Below are positions 8,746 through 17,770 of a stretch of DNA of 64,000 bases, in pieces; within the stretch, counting starts at the first letter, position 1, and every line of letters begins with the position of its first letter. Made by a program: the position numbers and the translations under genes. Source of the stretch: Chromobacterium phragmitis (lineage in GTDB: Bacteria > Pseudomonadota > Gammaproteobacteria > Burkholderiales > Chromobacteriaceae); assembly GCF_003325475.1 (NCBI RefSeq), contig NZ_CP029495.1, forward strand, positions 434,001-498,000. The letters are read 5' to 3'. A model generated the notes under the pieces. The model saw only the letters and a list, made by a program, of their open reading frames with translations. It did not search any database and was not told the DNA's origin.

Positions 8746-8796
8746 TCGCTACAATGTGCGCCTTGATGGAACATAGATAATTCAGGATATACCTCG

Positions 8797-9192
8797 ATGT
8801 CAGACAAGAATATGCGATTTCTGGTTGTGGACGACTTCTCCACCATGCGCAGAATCGTCCGCAACCTGCTGAAAGAGTTGGGTTTCACTAACGTCGACGA
8901 AGCCGAAGATGGCCAGGTCGCGTTGCATAAGTTGAAAACCCAGAGCTTCGATTTCGTCGTTTCCGACTGGAATATGCCCAACATGACGGGCATCGAGCTA
9001 CTCAAGGCAGTACGGGCGGACCCCCAGCTGAAGCATCTCCCGTTCATGATGATCACCGCCGAGGCCAAAAGGGAAAACATCATCGAGGCGGCCATGGCCG
9101 GCGCCAGCGGCTACATTGTGAAGCCGTTCACTGCCGCCACCATGGAAGAGAAGATGAACAAAATCTTCCAGAACATGAACAAGCCAGCCTGA
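8797..9192 (+). CDS. cheY: Response regulator CheY (second copy, CheZ-linked)
   Basis: A 131-residue CheY with the same numbering as the enteric protein: D12/D13, phospho-acceptor D57 (FVVSDWNMPNMTG), T87, Y106 and K109 (GYIVKPF). Phosphorylated, it should bind FliM at the flagellar motor. It is followed by cheZ, its phosphatase, and then by cheA, so this is the likely motor-controlling CheY of the pair; the copy at 3973-4338 has Trp in place of Tyr106. It lies 51 bases after the second cheV in the same operon. Confidence 0.97.
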   Translation: MSDKNMRFLVVDDFSTMRRIVRNLLKELGFTNVDEAEDGQVALHKLKTQSFDFVVSDWNMPNMTGIELLKAVRADPQLKHLPFMMITAEAKRENIIEAAMAGASGYIVKPFTAATMEEKMNKIFQNMNKPA

Positions 9193-9239
9193 GCAGTACC
9201 ACAACAAGACTGCCGCGTCCGTATTGAGGAGGAAAGATC

Positions 9240-10013
9240 GTGCCCGACCATACTTTGGAGAATGGAGACTCGCCGGAACTGGAAGCGCTGTTCGACAGCA
9301 TCTCCATCCAGCAGCAAGAAACGCAGCCTGTCGAAGAGACGCCTCCTCCTCAAGCCGCAGCGCCGGCCACAGGGGAAACGGCCCCTAGAATGTTCTCGAG
9401 CGAGACCAGCCCTTCGACAATGTATGAACACATCGGACAGATGACCCGCAAGATGCACGATGCCCTGCGCGATCTCGGCTATGACAAATCATTGGAAAAG
9501 GTGGCCGAAACCATCCCCGACGCCAAGGACCGTCTAGCCTACATCGCCACGCTAACGGAAAACTCAGCGGAACGCGTGCTGAACGCAACGGATATCGCCA
9601 AGCCTTTTCAGGACAAGCTGGAAAGCCAGGCAATGGCGCTGAGCGAACGCTGGGAGAAACTGTATGCCAATCTGCTGGGCGTTGAGGAATTCAAGGCGCT
9701 GGCGGAGGAAACCCGCCAATACCTGAAAGATGTGCCTAACCAGACACAGGCAACCAATACCCAGCTGTTGGAAATCGTGATGGCGCAAGACTTTCAGGAT
9801 TTGACCGGCCAAGTGATCAAGAAAATGATGGGCATGGTAAAAATTCTGGAAACGGAACTGGTCAGCTTCTTGATCGAGTTCTCTCCCGACGAAAAGAAGG
9901 GAGAGCTGAATACCAGCCTGCTCAACGGCCCGGTCATCAATCCGGAAGGACAGACCGACGTGGTCACCAGCCAGCAGCAAGTGGACGACCTGCTGGAAAG
10001 CCTGGGCTTCTAA
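9240..10013 (+). CDS. cheZ: CheY-P phosphatase CheZ
   Basis: A 257-residue CheZ that speeds dephosphorylation of CheY-P. The catalytic region (about 178-196) reads AQDFQDLTGQVIKKMM, with the Gln that reaches into the CheY active site. The extreme C-terminus, VDDLLESLGF, is the classical CheY-docking helix. The N-terminal 70 residues are low complexity (Pro, Glu, Ala) and not conserved. The start is GTG at 9240, preceded by GAGGAGGAAAG, a strong ribosome binding site with good spacing. It lies 47 bases after cheY and 42 bases before cheA. Confidence 0.97.
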   Translation: MPDHTLENGDSPELEALFDSISIQQQETQPVEETPPPQAAAPATGETAPRMFSSETSPSTMYEHIGQMTRKMHDALRDLGYDKSLEKVAETIPDAKDRLAYIATLTENSAERVLNATDIAKPFQDKLESQAMALSERWEKLYANLLGVEEFKALAEETRQYLKDVPNQTQATNTQLLEIVMAQDFQDLTGQVIKKMMGMVKILETELVSFLIEFSPDEKKGELNTSLLNGPVINPEGQTDVVTSQQQVDDLLESLGF

Positions 10014-10055
10014 AGCAACGCAAGCAAGACAACGCAGAACGCGTGGGGTGGAAAA

Positions 10056-11951
10056 ATGAGCGAATTTGGCGGCATGGAAGAGTTGCTACAGGACTTTCTG
10101 ATGGAGTCCACCGACCTCTTGTCCGATGTGGACAACAAACTGGTCGAACTGGAAAAGCGTCCGGAAGACAAGGCCTTGCTCAATGACATCTTCCGCGGAT
10201 TCCATACCATCAAGGGCGGCGCGGGCTTCCTCAACGTCATTCCCATGGTCAATCTGTGCCACCGCACGGAGAACCTGTTCGACAAGCTGCGCAACGGCGA
10301 GATGCACATAACCCCCGAAGTCATGGACGTCATTCTGGACGCAACCGGCATCGTGAGGGACATGTTCGGCACCTTGGGCCAAGGCCTAATGCCTGGCGAC
10401 GCCGACGCGCGCGTGCTGTCAGCGCTGGATGCCGCGCTGGCGGGAGAGCCCGTCGCTGCGGAAAGCCATCCCCACACAGAACCGGTTGCCGCCCAGCCGA
10501 CCGCGGCAGCAACGGAGCCCGCTCCCGCGGCGGCCTCGGGCAATGGTCCGGACTGGAACCAGCTATATCAGGCCGTCACGCCCAACACTGCGGCTGCCGC
10601 GCCGACTCCAGCGGCCCCCACTCCAGCTCCTCAGGCCGCTCCGGCCCAGCCGCCGGCACCCGTCGCCGCCCCCAAGCCCCCCGCGCCCAAACCGGCGCCG
10701 GCCAAACCGTCCGGCGGCGGCGGCCCCGTGGCCAGCGGCCCGCAGGAAAACACCATTCGCATCGATACCGTACGTCTGGACATGGTGCTGAACCTGTCCG
10801 GTGAAATCGGACTGACCAAAAACCGCCTGACCACGCTGCGCACCGAGATTTTGCAAGGCAATCGAGACGGCAACACGCTGCGTTCTCTGGACGAGGCCAT
10901 CAGCCAGCTTGACCTGCTGGTCGGCGACCTGCAGAACGCGGTGATGAAAACCCGCATGCAGCCAATCGGCCGCCTGTTCCAGAAGTATCCCCGCCTGGCT
11001 CGCGACTTGGCTCGTCAGTTAGGCAAGGAAGTGGAGCTGGTGCTGTCCGGCGAGGAAACCGAACTCGACAAGACCATGATCGAGGACTTGAACGATCCGC
11101 TGGTCCACTTGGTTCGCAACGCGGTGGATCACGGCATCGAATCCCCGGAAGACCGCATCGCGTCGGGCAAGAAACCGCAGGCGCTGGTGCAGTTGACGGC
11201 CGAGCAGGTGGGCGACCACATCCTGATCGAGATCACGGACGACGGCAAGGGCATGAACCCCGACGCTCTGCGCCGCAAAGCCATCGAGAAGGGGTTGATC
11301 GATCAGGAAACGGCCAACTCTCTGGATGAGAAGCAATGCCTGCAGCTGATCTTCCTGCCCGGCTTCTCCACCAAGGATCAGATATCCAGCGTATCCGGCC
11401 GCGGCGTCGGCATGGACGTGGTGCGGACCAATATCCAGAAGTTGAATGGTCGCATCGACATCAGCTCGGTACCGGGCGAAGGCACCCGCATCAGCATCTC
11501 GCTGCCGCTGACGCTGGCTATCCTTCCGGTGCTGGTGGTTCGCGCCTGCAATCAGCCTTTCGCCGTGCCTCTGGCCATGGTCCGCGAAATCATCACCATA
11601 GACGGCAGCGCCATTCAGGAAGTATCCGGCAAGCCCACCATCGTGGTGCGCGACGAGATTCTGCCGCTGAAGACGCTTGCTGGTCTGCTGGGCTGGGAGC
11701 CTACACAAAAACCCTATTTCGGCGTGCTGATGCAGTCCGCGGAAAAATCCTTCATTCTGGCAATCGACTCATTCGTCGGCCGGGACGACGTAGTGATCAA
11801 GCCGTTGCAGAACATCCGCCCGAAAGGCGTCGCCGGCGCCACGCTGTCCGGCGATGGCTCCGTCGTGCTGGTGCTAGACATGGAAGACCTGCTCGCCTCC
11901 AGCGAAAGCAACAATATCCAGACTCGGACCACGGATATGATTGCCACCTAA
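10056..11951 (+). CDS. cheA: Chemotaxis histidine kinase CheA (second, P2-less type)
   Basis: A 631-residue CheA. The Hpt domain has the acceptor His at residue 50 (GFHTIKGGAGFLN). It is followed by an Ala/Pro-rich linker at about 130-230 in place of a P2 domain. Then come the dimerisation helices (MVLNLSGEIGLTKNRL), N box (HLVRNAVDHGIE), G1 (DDGKGMN), G2 (SGRGVGMDVVRTN) and the CheW-like domain with VVLVLDMEDLL. Lack of P2 suggests less specific or slower CheY docking than in the first CheA. The linker has none of the FGLF motifs of the first copy. It follows cheZ and precedes the EAL/HDOD gene by 12 bases. Confidence 0.97.
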   Translation: MSEFGGMEELLQDFLMESTDLLSDVDNKLVELEKRPEDKALLNDIFRGFHTIKGGAGFLNVIPMVNLCHRTENLFDKLRNGEMHITPEVMDVILDATGIVRDMFGTLGQGLMPGDADARVLSALDAALAGEPVAAESHPHTEPVAAQPTAAATEPAPAAASGNGPDWNQLYQAVTPNTAAAAPTPAAPTPAPQAAPAQPPAPVAAPKPPAPKPAPAKPSGGGGPVASGPQENTIRIDTVRLDMVLNLSGEIGLTKNRLTTLRTEILQGNRDGNTLRSLDEAISQLDLLVGDLQNAVMKTRMQPIGRLFQKYPRLARDLARQLGKEVELVLSGEETELDKTMIEDLNDPLVHLVRNAVDHGIESPEDRIASGKKPQALVQLTAEQVGDHILIEITDDGKGMNPDALRRKAIEKGLIDQETANSLDEKQCLQLIFLPGFSTKDQISSVSGRGVGMDVVRTNIQKLNGRIDISSVPGEGTRISISLPLTLAILPVLVVRACNQPFAVPLAMVREIITIDGSAIQEVSGKPTIVVRDEILPLKTLAGLLGWEPTQKPYFGVLMQSAEKSFILAIDSFVGRDDVVIKPLQNIRPKGVAGATLSGDGSVVLVLDMEDLLASSESNNIQTRTTDMIAT

Positions 11952-11963
11952 ACGCAAGGTGCG

Positions 11964-13190
11964 ATGATGACCATCAACACCGCCTTCATCGGAAGGCAGC
12001 CGGTATTGAACCGCAACCAGCAGCTCATAGGCTATGAGCTGCTTTTTCGTCCCAGCGGGGACGCGTCCGGCGTCGGCAAGCACACCGAGTTGCAGGCCGA
12101 CACCGACGTGTTGGTCAACACGCTCAACAACATGGGCACCAACTGGCTGATCGGCAACAAGCTGGCCTTCATCAATGTCGGCGAGACCATGCTCAACAGC
12201 GACTTTCTGGAGCTGCTTCCGCCTCGCCGCATCATTCTCGATCTGTCGCCCCGCATCGTGCCCAGCAACGAGCTGCTCTCGCGTGCCCGCCACCTGCGCT
12301 CGATGGGTTTCGGCATCGCGCTGGACGACTTCAGCTTCGAAGCCCCCTCCGCAGCCTTCCTCGAACTAGCCAACTACGTCAAGCTGGACATACAGAATCA
12401 GGACACCACGCGTTTCCAGATGCTGGCCGCGCGCTTGCGCAGCTATCCGCTGATCCGCATCGCGGAGCGAGTGGAAACCCATGCCCAGTTTCATCTGTGC
12501 AAGGAACTGGGCATGGACGGCTTCCAGGGTTATTACTTCGCCCGGCCGGAAACCCTGGCGGCCAAGGTGATCCATCCCGCATTCAGCAACACGCTTGAAC
12601 TGCTCAACCTGCTGCGCATGGATGCCGACATCCGCGACATTGAGCAGGTTCTCAAACGCGATGTCGCGCTGTCTTACAAGCTGCTCCGCTACGTCAACTC
12701 CGCCGCTGCCGGACTCAACACCACCATCAGTTCGTTCTCGCACGCGGTCACCGTTCTCGGCTACCAGAAACTCTATCGCTGGCTGACGCTGTTGCTGGTC
12801 ACCGCCTCCGACGACAATAACGCGCCGCCCGCATTGCAAAAGACCGCAGTTACCCGCGGCCGTTTCATGGAGTTGCTGGGAGTGGAGCTTGGCGAGCGCC
12901 ATGACGTCAATGACAATTTGTTCATCGTCGGCCTGTTCAGCCTGCTTGACGTGCTGTTCGACATGCCGATGGAAAAGATCATCGAACACCTGCAGCTGTC
13001 CAATCAGGTTACTGACGCTCTTCTGCATGACCGCGGCGCGGTCAGCCTTTACCTGAAGCTGGCCCGCGCCTGCGAAGACGGCGCCCTGGACGGCGTGCCT
13101 CAATTATGCGATCAACTGGGCCTATCCAGCGAGCAACTGAACCAGGCCCACATCTCCGCGCTCGCCTGGGTGGAGGAACTGGGCTTATAA
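11964..13190 (+). CDS. EAL/HDOD signalling protein (YuxH-like)
   Basis: A 408-residue protein with an N-terminal EAL-related domain (about 5-200) and a C-terminal HDOD domain (about 205-390). The EAL part keeps YELLFRP, FINV, ALDDF, KLD and AERVET but lacks several standard residues of active c-di-GMP phosphodiesterases (for example DDFGTG reads DDFSFE). The HDOD part shows the typical RDVALSYKLLRYVNSAAAG and AVTVLGYQKLYRW. It is the last gene of the chemotaxis operon, 12 bases after cheA. A regulatory, c-di-GMP-binding or inactive role is more likely than catalysis. Confidence 0.9.
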   Translation: MMTINTAFIGRQPVLNRNQQLIGYELLFRPSGDASGVGKHTELQADTDVLVNTLNNMGTNWLIGNKLAFINVGETMLNSDFLELLPPRRIILDLSPRIVPSNELLSRARHLRSMGFGIALDDFSFEAPSAAFLELANYVKLDIQNQDTTRFQMLAARLRSYPLIRIAERVETHAQFHLCKELGMDGFQGYYFARPETLAAKVIHPAFSNTLELLNLLRMDADIRDIEQVLKRDVALSYKLLRYVNSAAAGLNTTISSFSHAVTVLGYQKLYRWLTLLLVTASDDNNAPPALQKTAVTRGRFMELLGVELGERHDVNDNLFIVGLFSLLDVLFDMPMEKIIEHLQLSNQVTDALLHDRGAVSLYLKLARACEDGALDGVPQLCDQLGLSSEQLNQAHISALAWVEELGL

Positions 13191-13221
13191 TTCCCAGCCT
13201 TGCAAGGTTGCATCAAGCCCA

Positions 13222-13893
13222 ATGAAACTGTTAGCCCTGGATACCTCCACCACCTATCTGTCTCTGGCCCTGAGCCATGGCGAAGATATGCTCGTCTTCC
13301 ACGAATGCGTGGAGCAGAAACATGCCGAGCGCACGCTGCCCGAAGTTTCTCGCTTGCTGGCGGATGCAGGCATCGGGCTGAACGCGCTGGACGGCATCGT
13401 ATTCGGCCAGGGCCCCGGCTCATTCACCGGCTTGCGCATCGCCTGCGGCATCGCGCAAGGCCTCGCCTACTCCGCTGATTTGCCCGTCATCGCCATCCCG
13501 ACGCTGGACAATCTGGCTCATCAAGCCGGCGAGGGACAGGTGTTGGTCTGTTTTGATGCGCGAATGCAGCAAGTCTACAGCGCGCTATACCGCACCGGCG
13601 CCAACTGGGAGCGGCTGAGCCCGATCTTGGTCGCGTCGCCCGAGGATGTCGCCCTGCCCGCCGGCACCACGATGCTCGCCGGCGACGGCTTCCACAGCTA
13701 TCCATCGCTGCTGGCCGATATCCGGGGCGAACTGCCGCAGTCCCCGCATCCACGCCCTCACGCCGCAGCCTATCTCCAACTGGCGAAAAGCGGCCGCTAC
13801 CCCATGCGCCATCCGCGCGAGGCCGAACTGCTTTACGTGCGCGACAAGGTCGCGCTGACTTCTTCTGAGCAAGCACAGGCGCGCAAGCGATGA
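13222..13893 (+). CDS. tsaB: tRNA threonylcarbamoyladenosine biosynthesis protein TsaB
   Basis: A 223-residue ASKHA-fold protein that partners TsaD and TsaE to make the t6A modification at position 37 of ANN-decoding tRNAs. The N-terminus LLALDTSTTYLSLAL, the HAERTLPEV stretch (the family HSE-like region) and GIVFGQGPGSFTGLRI are diagnostic. It overlaps rimI by four bases (ATGA at 13890), and rimI overlaps the next gene in the same way, so the three genes are translationally coupled. Confidence 0.96.
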   Translation: MKLLALDTSTTYLSLALSHGEDMLVFHECVEQKHAERTLPEVSRLLADAGIGLNALDGIVFGQGPGSFTGLRIACGIAQGLAYSADLPVIAIPTLDNLAHQAGEGQVLVCFDARMQQVYSALYRTGANWERLSPILVASPEDVALPAGTTMLAGDGFHSYPSLLADIRGELPQSPHPRPHAAAYLQLAKSGRYPMRHPREAELLYVRDKVALTSSEQAQARKR

Positions 13894-14333
13894 GCAACGT
13901 CCGCCTCTTCCAGCCTACCGACCCGCAGCAACTGGCCGACCTGGAGCAACTCGCCACCGCCCACCCCTGGCGCGTAGGCCAGTACCGGGATAGCCTGGCT
14001 GCCGGCTACCCCTGCTACGGCCTGTTCGGAGACGATGGTTCGCTAATGGGATTCGCGCTGATCATGCGCGTGCTGGATGAAGCCGAAATTCTCAATATCG
14101 TAATCGCCAAGCCGCATCAAGGCCAAGGCTTGGGTTGCCAGCTGATGCAATCGATGCTGCAGCACCTGCACGACGATTGCTGCCGACGCCTGTTCCTAGA
14201 GGTTCGTGAAAGCAATGTCCCGGCGCGCAAACTCTATCAGCGTTGCGGTTTCCGCCAGTGCGGACTGCGCAAGAACTACTATCCAGTCAACGGAGGCCGC
14301 GAACACGCGATTCTGATGGAGGCATCGCTATGA
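13890..14333 (+). CDS. rimI: Ribosomal protein S18 N-terminal acetyltransferase RimI
   Basis: A 147-residue GNAT acetyltransferase. The acetyl-CoA loop reads IAKPHQGQGLGCQLMQSML, and the C-terminal signature is FLEVRESNVPARKLYQRCGFRQCG followed by KNYYPVNGGREHAILM, the usual RimI ending. It acetylates the N-terminal Ala of ribosomal protein S18. The placement between tsaB and a uracil-DNA glycosylase gene, with ATGA overlaps on both sides, matches the tsaB-rimI pairing seen in many betaproteobacteria. Confidence 0.95.
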   Translation: MSNVRLFQPTDPQQLADLEQLATAHPWRVGQYRDSLAAGYPCYGLFGDDGSLMGFALIMRVLDEAEILNIVIAKPHQGQGLGCQLMQSMLQHLHDDCCRRLFLEVRESNVPARKLYQRCGFRQCGLRKNYYPVNGGREHAILMEASL

Positions 14334-15196
14334 GCCGCGCCAGCCTGCAGCAACAGGAAATGGGCCTGGGGCCTGCCTGGCAGCCCCGCGCCGGATGGTT
14401 CGAGCAGCATCCGGCGCAATTGCTGCGCCAGACGCTGCGAACAGGCGCCGCGCAAAGCGAGCTGCCCGACATGATCATGGCCGCCCCCCCATCCGGATCC
14501 CTCCCCGCCCACGATCCAAAACTGGCTGCGCCGCCAGAGGCGCCGCAGACTACGGAACTGGCCGTCATCCCGCCCGTCGTCGAACGCGGGCCCAAAGCCG
14601 AGCCGCCGGGTGCCGAGGTTCCCGCAGAAATCGCCCCGGCAGACTGGCCCCTGCTGCAACGCAAAGTGGCCAGCTGCCAGGACTGCCGCCTGTGCGAAAC
14701 CAGAACCCAGACAGTATTCGGGCGCGGCAACCCCCAGGCGCGCTGGATGCTGATAGGCGAGGCGCCAGGCGAAAACGAGGACAAGCAAGGCCTGCCCTTC
14801 GTCGGCCGCGCCGGCCAACTGCTGGACAATATGCTGGCCGCGGCAGGTCTGGAGCGGGACCAGGATGTCTATATCGCCAACGTGCTCAAATGCCGTCCGC
14901 CCGGCAACCGCAATCCGGCGCCGGATGAAATCGCCGCCTGCAACGGCTATTTGCTGCAGCAGATTCGCCACGTCCAACCGGTCCTGATCATCGCCCTGGG
15001 CCGCTTCGCCGCCCAAACGCTGCTGGAAACGGAAGACTCCATAAGCAAACTGCGCGGCAAAGCGCACCGCTACCAGGGCGTGCCGCTGGTGGTCAGCTAC
15101 CATCCCGCCTATCTGCTGCGTAACCAGCCGGACAAGGCCAAGGCCTGGCAGGATCTGCTGCTGGCGCGTGAAATCTACCGCCAGGCAGGCGGCTAA
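14330..15196 (+). CDS. Uracil-DNA glycosylase, family 4 (Fe-S type)
   Basis: A 288-residue enzyme that removes uracil from DNA. After a variable N-terminal 100 residues (Pro/Ala-rich, probably unfolded), the catalytic domain begins with the first iron-sulfur Cys pair (CQDCRLC). It has the family 4 motif GEAPGENEDKQGLPFVGRAG, then CRPPGNRNP and AACNGYL with the other Cys ligands, and ends with the HPAYLLR motif. The start at 14330 overlaps the rimI stop. A strong terminator follows at 15212. The long N-terminal extension is common to proteobacterial members that sit beside rimI, but its role is unknown to me. Confidence 0.93.
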   Translation: MSRASLQQQEMGLGPAWQPRAGWFEQHPAQLLRQTLRTGAAQSELPDMIMAAPPSGSLPAHDPKLAAPPEAPQTTELAVIPPVVERGPKAEPPGAEVPAEIAPADWPLLQRKVASCQDCRLCETRTQTVFGRGNPQARWMLIGEAPGENEDKQGLPFVGRAGQLLDNMLAAAGLERDQDVYIANVLKCRPPGNRNPAPDEIAACNGYLLQQIRHVQPVLIIALGRFAAQTLLETEDSISKLRGKAHRYQGVPLVVSYHPAYLLRNQPDKAKAWQDLLLAREIYRQAGG

Positions 15197-15211
15197 CTCC
15201 GCCGCCAAAAG

Positions 15212-15241
15212 AAAAAGGCCAGTCCTCAGACTGGCCTTTTT
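15212..15241 (+). terminator. Intrinsic terminator after the tsaB-rimI-udg operon
   Basis: An 11-base stem (AAAAAGGCCAG / CTGGCCTTTTT) with an 8-base loop ends in a T run. It lies 15 bases past the glycosylase stop. The A run on the other side allows it to work in both directions. Confidence 0.9.
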
Positions 15242-15277
15242 CATGCGCACGCCTCTTCGAAACTCGCCGCGAGGCTA

Positions 15278-15310
15278 ATAAAAAACCCTTCTCCGTGCAC
15301 CAGAGAAGGG
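15278..15310 (-). terminator. Intrinsic terminator after rpmB-rpmG
   Basis: On the minus strand CCCTTCTC pairs with GAGAAGGG across a 9-base loop and is followed by TTTTTTATT. It lies 26 bases past the rpmG stop and ends the ribosomal protein transcript. Confidence 0.88.
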
Positions 15311-15335
15311 CTCTTTGCCAACCGGGGAAACCAGC

Positions 15336-15491
15336 TTATTTCAGCTTGGTTTCCTTGTACAGAACATGCTTGCGGGCAACGGGATCAAATTTCTTGATCT
15401 CCATCTTTTCCGGCATGGTGCGCTTGTTCTTGGTGGTGGTGTAGAAGTGGCCGGTGCCAGCGCTGGATTCCAGCTTGATCTTATCGCGCAT
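15336..15491 (-). CDS. rpmG: 50S ribosomal protein L33
   Basis: A 51-residue protein beginning MRDKIKLESSAGTGHFYTTT and ending with VARKHVLYKETKLK, which is the zinc-free (Cys-less) form of L33. This is the normal proteobacterial length. It follows rpmB by 35 bases on the same strand, in the conserved rpmB-rpmG order, and a terminator lies just beyond it. It is too short for many gene finders but the match is unmistakable. Confidence 0.97.
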   Translation of the reverse strand: MRDKIKLESSAGTGHFYTTTKNKRTMPEKMEIKKFDPVARKHVLYKETKLK

Positions 15492-15526
15492 GATGTATAC
15501 CTCTGTGCGTTATCTAGTTAGACCGC

Positions 15527-15760
15527 TTAGATCTCGCCGCGAGCGCGCAGATCCGCCAGCACAACATCAATGCCCACCTTGTCGATGGTGCGCAGTGCGG
15601 CGTTGGATACGCGCAGACGCACCCAGCGGTTTTCGCTTTCCACCCAGAACTTGCGGTATTGCAGGTTCGGCAGGAAACGACGTTTAGTCTTGTTATTGGC
15701 GTGGGAAACGTTGTTCCCGGTCATCGGACGCTTGCCGGTGACTTTGCAAACACGCGCCAT
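15527..15760 (-). CDS. rpmB: 50S ribosomal protein L28
   Basis: A 77-residue L28 (MARVCKVTGKRPMTGNNVSH, then RRFLPNLQYRKFWV), of normal length for the family. It is the first gene of the rpmB-rpmG operon. On the minus strand its 5' region holds an 8-base inverted repeat (CTGGCTTT / AAAGCCAG, about 15786-15812) roughly 25 bases before the start codon, which could be a leader hairpin or promoter-overlapping element. Confidence 0.97.
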   Translation of the reverse strand: MARVCKVTGKRPMTGNNVSHANNKTKRRFLPNLQYRKFWVESENRWVRLRVSNAALRTIDKVGIDVVLADLRARGEI

Positions 15761-15785
15761 GGTTAAACTCCCAAAACCGGTAAAA

Positions 15786-15812
15786 GCTGGCTTTATAACA
15801 TAGAAAAAGCCA
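15786..15812 (-). promoter_or_regulatory. Inverted repeat in the rpmB leader
   Basis: CTGGCTTT and AAAGCCAG are separated by 11 bases, about 25 bases before the rpmB start. The loop includes TATGTTATAA, so the element could overlap a promoter or form a 5' hairpin. No known ribosomal-protein leader motif was recognised. Confidence 0.3.
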
Positions 15813-16039
15813 GTAATTCAAGCGGAACGCGCACCCGACGCAAGACGGGCGCGCTCTCGTAATGAAACAGTCGGCGGGCATTGTAACGGATTCGCCACAG
15901 CTGCGCGAGCTTTATCGCCGGCCGTCTATAGTGAGTGTTGCATTCCGAGTCGCCCATGGGCCGAAACTAGATGCAGCAAGTGATTCAACTTCGTTCGATT
16001 TCAGGGTAAAATCCCGGATTCCCACAGAGCCGTAATCTC

Positions 16040-17680
16040 ATGACCAAGTACATCTTCGTAACCGGTGGCGTGGTGTCCTCCCTGGGCAAGGGCATTGCTG
16101 CAGCGTCCATCGCCGCCATCCTCGAATCCCGCGGGCTGAAAGTCACCATGCTGAAGCTCGACCCTTACATCAATGTCGACCCGGGCACCATGAGCCCCTT
16201 CCAGCACGGCGAGGTGTTCGTCACCGAAGACGGCGCGGAAACCGACCTTGACCTCGGCCACTACGAGCGCTTCATCCACGCCAAGATGAAGAAGAGCAAC
16301 AACTTCACCACGGGCCAGGTGTACGAATCGGTCATCACCAAGGAACGCCGCGGCGATTATCTGGGCGGTACCGTCCAGGTGATTCCGCACATCACCGACG
16401 AAATCAAGCTGAAGATGGGCGAAGGTGCGGCTGACGCCGACGTCGCCATCGTAGAAATCGGCGGCACCGTCGGCGACATCGAATCGCTGCCTTTTCTGGA
16501 AGCCATCCGCCAGATGCGCTCCAACCACGGCCGCAAGAACACGCTGTATGTGCACCTTTCCTACGTGCCCTACATCGCCACCGCCGGCGAGATCAAGACC
16601 AAGCCGACCCAGCACTCGGTGAAGGAACTGCGCGAGATCGGCATCCAGCCGGATATCCTGCTGTGCCGCATGGACCGCGAGCTGCCGGAAGACGAGAAGC
16701 GCAAGATCGCCCTGTTCTGCAACGTGGAAGAGAACGCGGTGATCGGCTGTTACGATTCCGACTCCATCTACAAGGTTCCGGGCATGCTGCACGCCCAGGG
16801 CATCGACGACATCATCGCCGAGCAGTTGCAGTTGGACCTGCCCAAAGCCGATCTGTCCGCCTGGAACGGCATCATCGACGCGATCGAAAAACCCGACCAC
16901 GCGATCAAGATCGCGATGGTGGGCAAATACGTCGACCTGACCGAATCCTACAAGTCGCTGACCGAGGCGCTGAAGCACGCAGGCATTCACACCCGCACCA
17001 AGGTCGACATCATCTACGTCGACTCTGAAGAAATCGAACGCGACGGCGCCGAGTCGCTGCGCGGCATGGACGCCATTCTGGTGCCCGGCGGCTTCGGCAA
17101 GCGCGGCGTGGAGGGCAAGATCAAGGCAGTGAAGTTCGCCCGCGAGAACAACATCCCCTATCTGGGCATCTGCCTGGGCATGCAGATCGCGCTGATCGAA
17201 TACGCGCGCGACGTGGCCGGCATGGCCGGCGCCAACTCCACCGAGTTCGACCTGGACACCAACTTCCCGGTGGTGGCCTTGATCGACGAATGGGTGAACC
17301 ACGACGGCAAGATCGAGAAGCGCGACGAGAACTCCAACATGGGCGGCACCATGCGCCTGGGCGGCCAGCAATGCGATCTCGTTGACGGCTCGCTGGCGGC
17401 TCGCGTGTACGGCAATACCGAAATCACCGAGCGTCATCGCCATCGCTACGAAGTCAACAACTACTACATCCAGCGCCTGGAGCAGGCCGGTCTGACCATC
17501 AGCGGACGTTCCTCTGGACACGAGAAACTGGTGGAAACCATCGAGCTGGCAAATCACCGCTGGTTCTTCGCCTGCCAGTTCCACCCGGAATTCACCTCCA
17601 CCCCGCGTGACGGCCATCCGCTGTTCATCGCCTACGTGAAGGCCGCGCTGGCATACCAAGCCGACAAGATGGCGAGCTGA
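16040..17680 (+). CDS. pyrG: CTP synthase
   Basis: A 546-residue enzyme that makes CTP from UTP, ATP and glutamine, the last step of pyrimidine nucleotide synthesis. The synthetase domain starts MTKYIFVTGGVVSSLGKGI with its P-loop. The glutaminase domain has the nucleophile Cys in YLGICLGMQIAL and the His/Glu pair in CQFHPEFTSTP near the end. Length and ends match the family. It is followed by eno, but the kdsA gene that often lies between them in beta- and gammaproteobacteria is absent. Confidence 0.98.
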   Translation: MTKYIFVTGGVVSSLGKGIAAASIAAILESRGLKVTMLKLDPYINVDPGTMSPFQHGEVFVTEDGAETDLDLGHYERFIHAKMKKSNNFTTGQVYESVITKERRGDYLGGTVQVIPHITDEIKLKMGEGAADADVAIVEIGGTVGDIESLPFLEAIRQMRSNHGRKNTLYVHLSYVPYIATAGEIKTKPTQHSVKELREIGIQPDILLCRMDRELPEDEKRKIALFCNVEENAVIGCYDSDSIYKVPGMLHAQGIDDIIAEQLQLDLPKADLSAWNGIIDAIEKPDHAIKIAMVGKYVDLTESYKSLTEALKHAGIHTRTKVDIIYVDSEEIERDGAESLRGMDAILVPGGFGKRGVEGKIKAVKFARENNIPYLGICLGMQIALIEYARDVAGMAGANSTEFDLDTNFPVVALIDEWVNHDGKIEKRDENSNMGGTMRLGGQQCDLVDGSLAARVYGNTEITERHRHRYEVNNYYIQRLEQAGLTISGRSSGHEKLVETIELANHRWFFACQFHPEFTSTPRDGHPLFIAYVKAALAYQADKMAS

Positions 17681-17770
17681 TCGGAAATAGCTGACCACGC
17701 TCAATGCGCCGGACGAGCGTGTACAGCACAATCCCAAGCTGAGCACTTGCTGTCATAAACAGCCGGTACA

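Noticed and set aside
15251..15275. Second hairpin (GCCTC/GAGGC) next to the rpmG terminator
   Set aside because: Only a five-base stem with a long loop; the neighbouring CCCTTCTC/GAGAAGGG hairpin explains termination better.
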